Assembly: GCA_003550305.1 (NCBI GenBank)
Contig: QKYT01000585.1
Location: 1-64,000, forward strand
Direction of reading: 5' to 3'
From: Glomus cerebriforme
Lineage: Eukaryota; Glomeromycota; Glomeromycetes; Glomerales; Glomeraceae
Length of the DNA stretch: 64,000 bases
Part shown: one piece after another, positions 59,481 to 64,000 of the stretch
Layout of the letters: every line of letters begins with the position of its first letter
How positions within the stretch are numbered: the first letter of the stretch is position 1
Translations under genes and position numbers: made by a program
The notes under the pieces: model-generated
Databases searched by the model: none
What the model was told of the DNA's origin: nothing
The model's input: the letters and a program-made list of their open reading frames with translations, nothing else

Positions 59481-60418
59481 ATATGATGAACCAATTTGTA
59501 ATCAATTATAAAATGATTTTATAATAAAATATATTTTAATTACTAAATAATATGGTAAAAGTTAAGCAAATTTTTACGTATTACAATTCCAAAATATGTC
59601 TTTAACTATGTTTTTATGAATGAACTAAATAATGAATACTGTATTATAACTTCCTAGGAGGGAACTAAAAGTTATAATTTAAACCATTTTAATAAAGTAA
59701 TATCATTATTAATTTCACCTACATCTCATTTACTTTCATTATATTTGGATCTATTTTAGAATTATTTGGAAGCTAATAATAGATAGCAACCGGTTCATAA
59801 GTGAAAAATAAATATTCTAATCACTTCTCGTATTAGATTAGCTGCCATATCATCATGCTTTTTACTCCTTCAGCGATGGCAACGCAATGGTCGGTCACGG
59901 TCAGTCATCGGTCGGTCATGACCGGTTATAAATCTTTAGTTGACCGACCGTCTTAACCGACCGGGAGTTACCCTGGATGAATTTAATTATTTGGTTGACC
60001 AATGCTGACAATGCAACAGGTTTTTACCAAACATTTAAATAAATTTTGTTCTTTTTATTTTCATAAGACAAATATTAGAGAGACTTGTATCGAAAAAAAA
60101 TAACCATGGATTTAAATATTTGTACCCAATAATATATAAATTTTATTCATAAAAATAAATAAATAAAATAAAAATAAATAAACTTGAACGAAAGGAAAAT
60201 TTAAATTGCACTTTTACATTTTGTTTTCTTTCCATATTTTATAAATAGGGATTAAAAATTAATAATGCAAAGTAAATATGTGAAAGAATGATCCATTTAT
60301 GCTAAAAATAACTTAATACTTTGATTATGTACTAGTGCCTTTTTAAATTATTTATAGTTGAACTTTAAAATGTAAAAGAAAAAATTTAAGATAAAATAAA
60401 AATACATTTTCTTGGACT
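59481..60418. other. Intergenic DNA with one palindromic GC-richer block
   Basis: No gene. At about 59868-60020 cggtcggtcatgaccgg and gaccgaccgtcttaaccg form overlapping inverted repeats, with caatggtcggtca on the left and the near-inverse ttggttgaccaatg on the right. Probably a small hAT-like MITE. Ends are uncertain. Confidence 0.45.
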
Positions 60419-60940
60419 TTATGAAGAATTCTGAAATCCCATATAGTCAGAAATGGCTCCGTTTGCTGATGTACTATAAGTATTATTATCCTGGAAAGTA
60501 GATTGAGGACTCATAGTATCGAAGGATTGTTGAATTGGATTTTGTTGATAAACAACAGGTTGTTGGGATTGTTGTTGAATCTGTTGTTGAATTAAGGATT
60601 GTATATTATAATGACATGGAAACTGATGATTTGGAATGTGAGATAAATTGATGCTATTATTCAGGAGTCGAGCATTTTCTAATGGATGTAATTCTATATA
60701 TTGATATGTAATATAATAGATACGTGAATCGAAAGGAAAATAAAATCCAAATGTGGCATTTTGAGGAGCAGGGATTGCAGTATTAATGATTGTATTAGGC
60801 ATTCCTACATTGTTGATTGAATTATGTTGAATTGTTTGTTCACTGTTATTATCAAGAATTTGTAAAGGTACAAAATTATTTTCAGTTTGATCAATCGGCA
60901 AGTTAGAATAACCCTGTGTAACATCGTTATTTGAATTCAT
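60419..60940 (-). CDS. Hypothetical Q/N-rich protein, 173 residues
   Basis: A single uninterrupted frame from ATG 60940. It starts MNSNNDVTQGYSNLPIDQTE, has a central ordered-looking block FGFYFPFDSRIYYITYQYIE (about residues 84-103), then a Gln-rich tract (SLIQQQIQQQSQQPVVYQQN) and an Asn/Ser-rich end. There is no signal peptide, membrane segment or catalytic motif. Low-complexity Q/N regions suggest a regulatory or assembly-prone protein, which is inference only. Codon composition and length in this AT-rich DNA argue for a real gene, but no homologue is recognised. Confidence 0.55.
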   Translation of the reverse strand: MNSNNDVTQGYSNLPIDQTENNFVPLQILDNNSEQTIQHNSINNVGMPNTIINTAIPAPQNATFGFYFPFDSRIYYITYQYIELHPLENARLLNNSINLSHIPNHQFPCHYNIQSLIQQQIQQQSQQPVVYQQNPIQQSFDTMSPQSTFQDNNTYSTSANGAISDYMGFQNSS

Positions 60941-61223
60941 TGTTTTCTAACAATTACTATCGTATATAAATATAATATTTGGGAAATTGAAATAAATTGA
61001 TTATTTTTAACCTTTACACCGTATGAAAACTGAAAAGTTGAGCTTTATATCAAAATTTTATGGACAAGATAAAAATAATTATTGAAAATCGGCATGTCAG
61101 TCACATTTTAATGTTGATTAACCAGATAAAGTAATCTTGCATTGTAATTGCAAGATTGACATTGGCGTTATTTGATAATAGGTATAAGTTTGTTGTACCA
61201 TAAATTTTACAACCATTATCAAC

Positions 61224-61505
61224 CACTCATGAGATCAAAGACACTAAACATATACAATATAGAAATCAAAACAATGAAGTCAAATAGTTTAATTAAAGTT
61301 CCAAAACGGGATCACATCAAATCTATTTATGGACGTTTAATTGTAAGTTTATCATTATTAATCACTCATGAGACCAAAGACACTAAACATATACAATATA
61401 GAAATCAAAACAATGAAGTCAAATAGTTTAATTAAAGTTCCAAAACGGGATCATCAAATCTATTTATGGATGTTTAATAGATGTTTAATTGTAAGATCAA
61501 CGTAC
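61224..61505 (+). repeat. Tandem duplication of a 139 bp unit
   Basis: The block from cactcatgagatcaaagac to about atctatttatgga occurs at 61224 and again at 61363 with only a few differences. A third, shortened and diverged copy starts near 61528. Frames through it (HKFYNHYQP..., EIKTMKSNSLIKVPKRD) repeat with the unit and do not look like a gene. Confidence 0.8.
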
Positions 61506-61569
61506 AGTAAGCTTTACCATTATCAAACACTCATGAGGCTAAACGCACTAAATCATATAAGTTTTTTCT

Positions 61570-62217
61570 AAAAAAAAATATAATATATTGAAATTCCAAA
61601 GCGGGAATCAAATACTTCATTACCGAATTATCATGTTCATGAGACCAAAAATCATTTGACTAATTAAAACTAACTAAATTATTATATTACCTATAATTAA
61701 TTTTATGTACTATTCATACAATTTTCAATTATGGAATTATGATTTTACACAAATATTTAAAAAAAAAGAATGATTTTTCAAATTTTTTCATTATTAAAAT
61801 TTAGTTTTCATGAATATGATAGTGAAGGTTTCGAATAGCACTGCGAACTAAGCCTTTTTTTTGCTAGAATTTATTTAAAGTAAATTAACTTTGATGTCTT
61901 CATTTCATATTTTTTTTTATAATAGTCAAATCATATTCATTTATTCATTCATTCATTTATTTTTTGCAGACATCTTATGATACTAATAATTTTTATTATA
62001 TGTTACAAATATTGAGTTTAATACACATTTATTTTCGATAACCCATTTCTTTATCTAATTTACTTAAATGAGTAATATTACTATCAAATATTCAGTAGTA
62101 TTTTATGATCGAAAAATAACTTTAATAATTATTTGAATGGAGATATAAATTCTTTCTATTAAAACCAATGGCGCAGTAAATACCATTTATAGTTATTAAG
62201 TGCCTATTTTGGTTTAT
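61570..62217. other. Gene-free AT-rich stretch
   Basis: No ORF, repeat boundary or RNA gene is supported. Confidence 0.45.
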
Positions 62218-62433
62218 CTATTTCCTATTTCCATTTTGTTTATGTGTAGCTTCAGCCTCAGCGATCGCCCTCCTTTCTGCAATATCATTGGTGTCTTCTG
62301 AGGATGATGATTCAGCCGAATCTAACTTTATTATGTACACTGCATCTATTGGCAATTTCTTTGAAGATGTCCCAGATTCAGTTAGTCTCACTATCTGAGG
62401 CTCTCCGCCATGAGTTCGTCGATTAATATTTTT
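62218..62433 (-). pseudogene. C-terminal coding fragment, unknown protein
   Basis: The minus strand reads RRTHGGEPQIVRLTESGTS, KKLPIDAVYIIKLDSAESSSS and DTNDIAERRAIAEAEATHKQ to a TAG at 62218. Base composition is much less AT-rich than around it, as in genes. Upstream the frame meets a stop with no AG acceptor between, so the rest is missing. It may be a detached last exon or a transposed fragment. Confidence 0.4.
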
Positions 62434-63252
62434 TGTTTATCAGTAAGTCTTTAGTATATAACATTTCTACTTAGCTTTGTGTACTCGGCATAATCTTGAC
62501 TATGCTGGTAACCATGTTAGGTTCTTTCTTACTGCTTTTTTGTTTGTAAAGTTCTACCCAAAAGGTGGTTATATTTTAAGTGACTGCAAAGAAAATAAGT
62601 TAAAGCCAACCGCTCTAGCTGGTTTAATATACTGTATTCCTCTTCTAAAGTATTTGCATATTTTGTAATATTTACTCATTATTTTCAAATTATTTATTTC
62701 GTAAAAATTTTATTTTTTCCTGTGTAATTTCTAATAAAATGAAAAATTTGGGAGAGAGTCATCATCACATGCATATATCATAATCCGATACATTAAAAAC
62801 AATTACTTGATTATTTTTTTTTCGTAACATAAATTATTATAATTCATTCTCTATATTTATCGAGGCTCAATGTTTTTGATTTTTTTATAACCAAATTTGG
62901 TACAAAAGATGACACTAACCGAATTTATCATCACTGAATTTACTGTGGCGAAAATTTCCCTGATTACCTATTTTTTTTATTTTTTTTTCTTTACTGTTAA
63001 TTAAATTTAATACAATTGATTAACAACTCGAATTGTAAATTCAAAAAACAATCCTTGACGATTATGTTGAGTTTCTTAAAGTTGAAAATGCACGCATATC
63101 GTAATTGGATTACTGGATTGTGTCATCTTGTGTTATATATTAAAGTTGCTAATTATTCATAACAAGATTTTAAGTTAACAAAATATGAATCGGGAAAATG
63201 AATATGTGTTATACTGTAGGTACTTATTTTTAATTCCAGCAGGAATTACAAA
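62434..63252. other. Intergenic, no gene seen
   Basis: A 63-residue plus-strand frame (62477-62668) has no motif and no support. The rest is AT-rich. Confidence 0.4.
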
Positions 63253-63539
63253 TAGGAATGTCAATCGGTTCAGATTAAGTTTGGCTCAATACACGCAATA
63301 TAGTCAGACTTTTACTTAATTTAAGTTCACTTATTTATTCTGTATTAAATAAATCCATATTTACTAAAAAAATTTATGAGGAAAGAAACTGATCTATTTT
63401 AATCAAACGCGCTTAAAAATGTGATCAAATTAGACTATATACTTTCGAAGCATAATTCAAGCCAGTTTGGAACACATATTAAAAAGCTTATGCTCAAACT
63501 CGATTTAAGCATGCTTTGTTAAAGCAATTTAACATCCTT
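63253..63539. mobile_element. 287 bp hAT-like MITE
   Basis: The direct repeat aattacaaa (63244-63252 and 63540-63548) flanks ends TAGGAATGTCAAT and the inverse of AAGGATGTTAAAT. An 8-9 bp duplication and GGATGTC-like ends fit non-autonomous hAT elements. The interior has no ORF. Confidence 0.72.
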
Positions 63540-63548
63540 AATTACAAA

Positions 63549-64000
63549 ACTGGGGGTTAATTACATTAACACCCTCCTATGTTATTTTTAATTTTTTTTT
63601 TTCGTTACAAAGAATTTAGAAAATCACGTGGGTTAATAGATCAACAAAATAAATATTATTGGCCCATAAAAAAATATATATTTATTACACAAAGATTGTC
63701 GGTATTACATTGCAGCCGAATTTAACTAACTAAAAATTTCTCGGAAAAAAAACAAATACAGAAAAAGTACAATGAAATGCATGGCGTATATTAACTGTTA
63801 CAATAATCGTATTTTCAAGTCCGAACAAATTCACTTATCATAATCTGCATGCTCGGATTTTTTTTTTTTACGGCACTTCATCACTTCATTAGCAAAATTA
63901 TTTAAGTTTATTAAAAGTAGGGAAAAGAATTTTCGGGTCCTCTCCGATTGATCTTGAATTTTGGTAGTAACAAGGTAGCTTATTTATTTATTTATTTATT
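63549..64000. other. Window end, no gene seen
   Basis: AT-rich with one AATCACGTGGG motif (about 63624). It ends in a ttta tandem run at 63980-64000. Confidence 0.45.

Noticed and set aside
1..64000. tRNA, rRNA and riboswitch-like elements
   Set aside because: No tRNA box A/B pair with cloverleaf pairing and no rRNA-like stretch was found by reading. A covariance-model scan would be needed to exclude divergent ones.

Overview
The window looks like nuclear DNA of a very AT-rich fungus, most likely an arbuscular mycorrhizal fungus (Glomeromycotina, Rhizophagus-like). This is inference. It rests on short spliceosomal introns with GTAAGT-type donors, GC-poor intergenic DNA full of small transposons, and remnants of families I know as expanded in that lineage: Crinkler-type proteins, FAR1/MULE-like proteins, and beta-propeller plus ion-channel proteins. 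No tRNA, rRNA or CRISPR was seen.

Layout. 1-11744 is a decayed Ty3/gypsy LTR retrotransposon whose protease region, 3' end and 3' LTR were hit by at least four younger non-autonomous elements. 11745-17867 is gene-poor and full of small inverted-repeat elements. 17868-30303 is the gene island, with five intact gene models: a cyclin K/T-like protein (-), a calpain-type protease (+), a small Rdx/SelW-like thioredoxin-fold protein (-), an unrecognised 584-residue seven-exon protein (-) and an 800-residue armadillo-type protein (+). 30304-43650 is transposon territory: two small transposons with clear target duplications, an ORF1-only LINE-like element with poly(A) and target duplication, a 3.1 kb inverted-repeat element, and a large intron-like tandem array. 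43652-59480 holds broken host-type genes: a Crinkler/NTPase/nuclease, a FAR1-like fragment, a RING protein and a propeller/ion-channel protein. 60419-60940 is one intact-looking Q/N-rich small ORF, followed by repeats to the end.

The most unusual signal is a set of five tandem arrays (about 3.13-3.67, 8.71-9.37, 14.84-15.18, 36.94-38.77 and 39.72-41.55 kb). Each is built from units that look like a mini-exon plus a complete spliceosomal intron: a GTAAGT donor, a TACTAAC-like branch site, a long T tract and an AG acceptor, repeated every 95-180 bp. The sequences differ between arrays but the architecture is the same. In the best arrays the branch site or the donor lies in a hairpin whose two arms change together between units. 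Three of the arrays lie inside inverted-repeat elements. I know of no described system of this kind and propose it as the main object for follow-up.

Gene models were built by hand from splice motifs and reading-frame continuity. Family names come from motif recognition, not from database searches.
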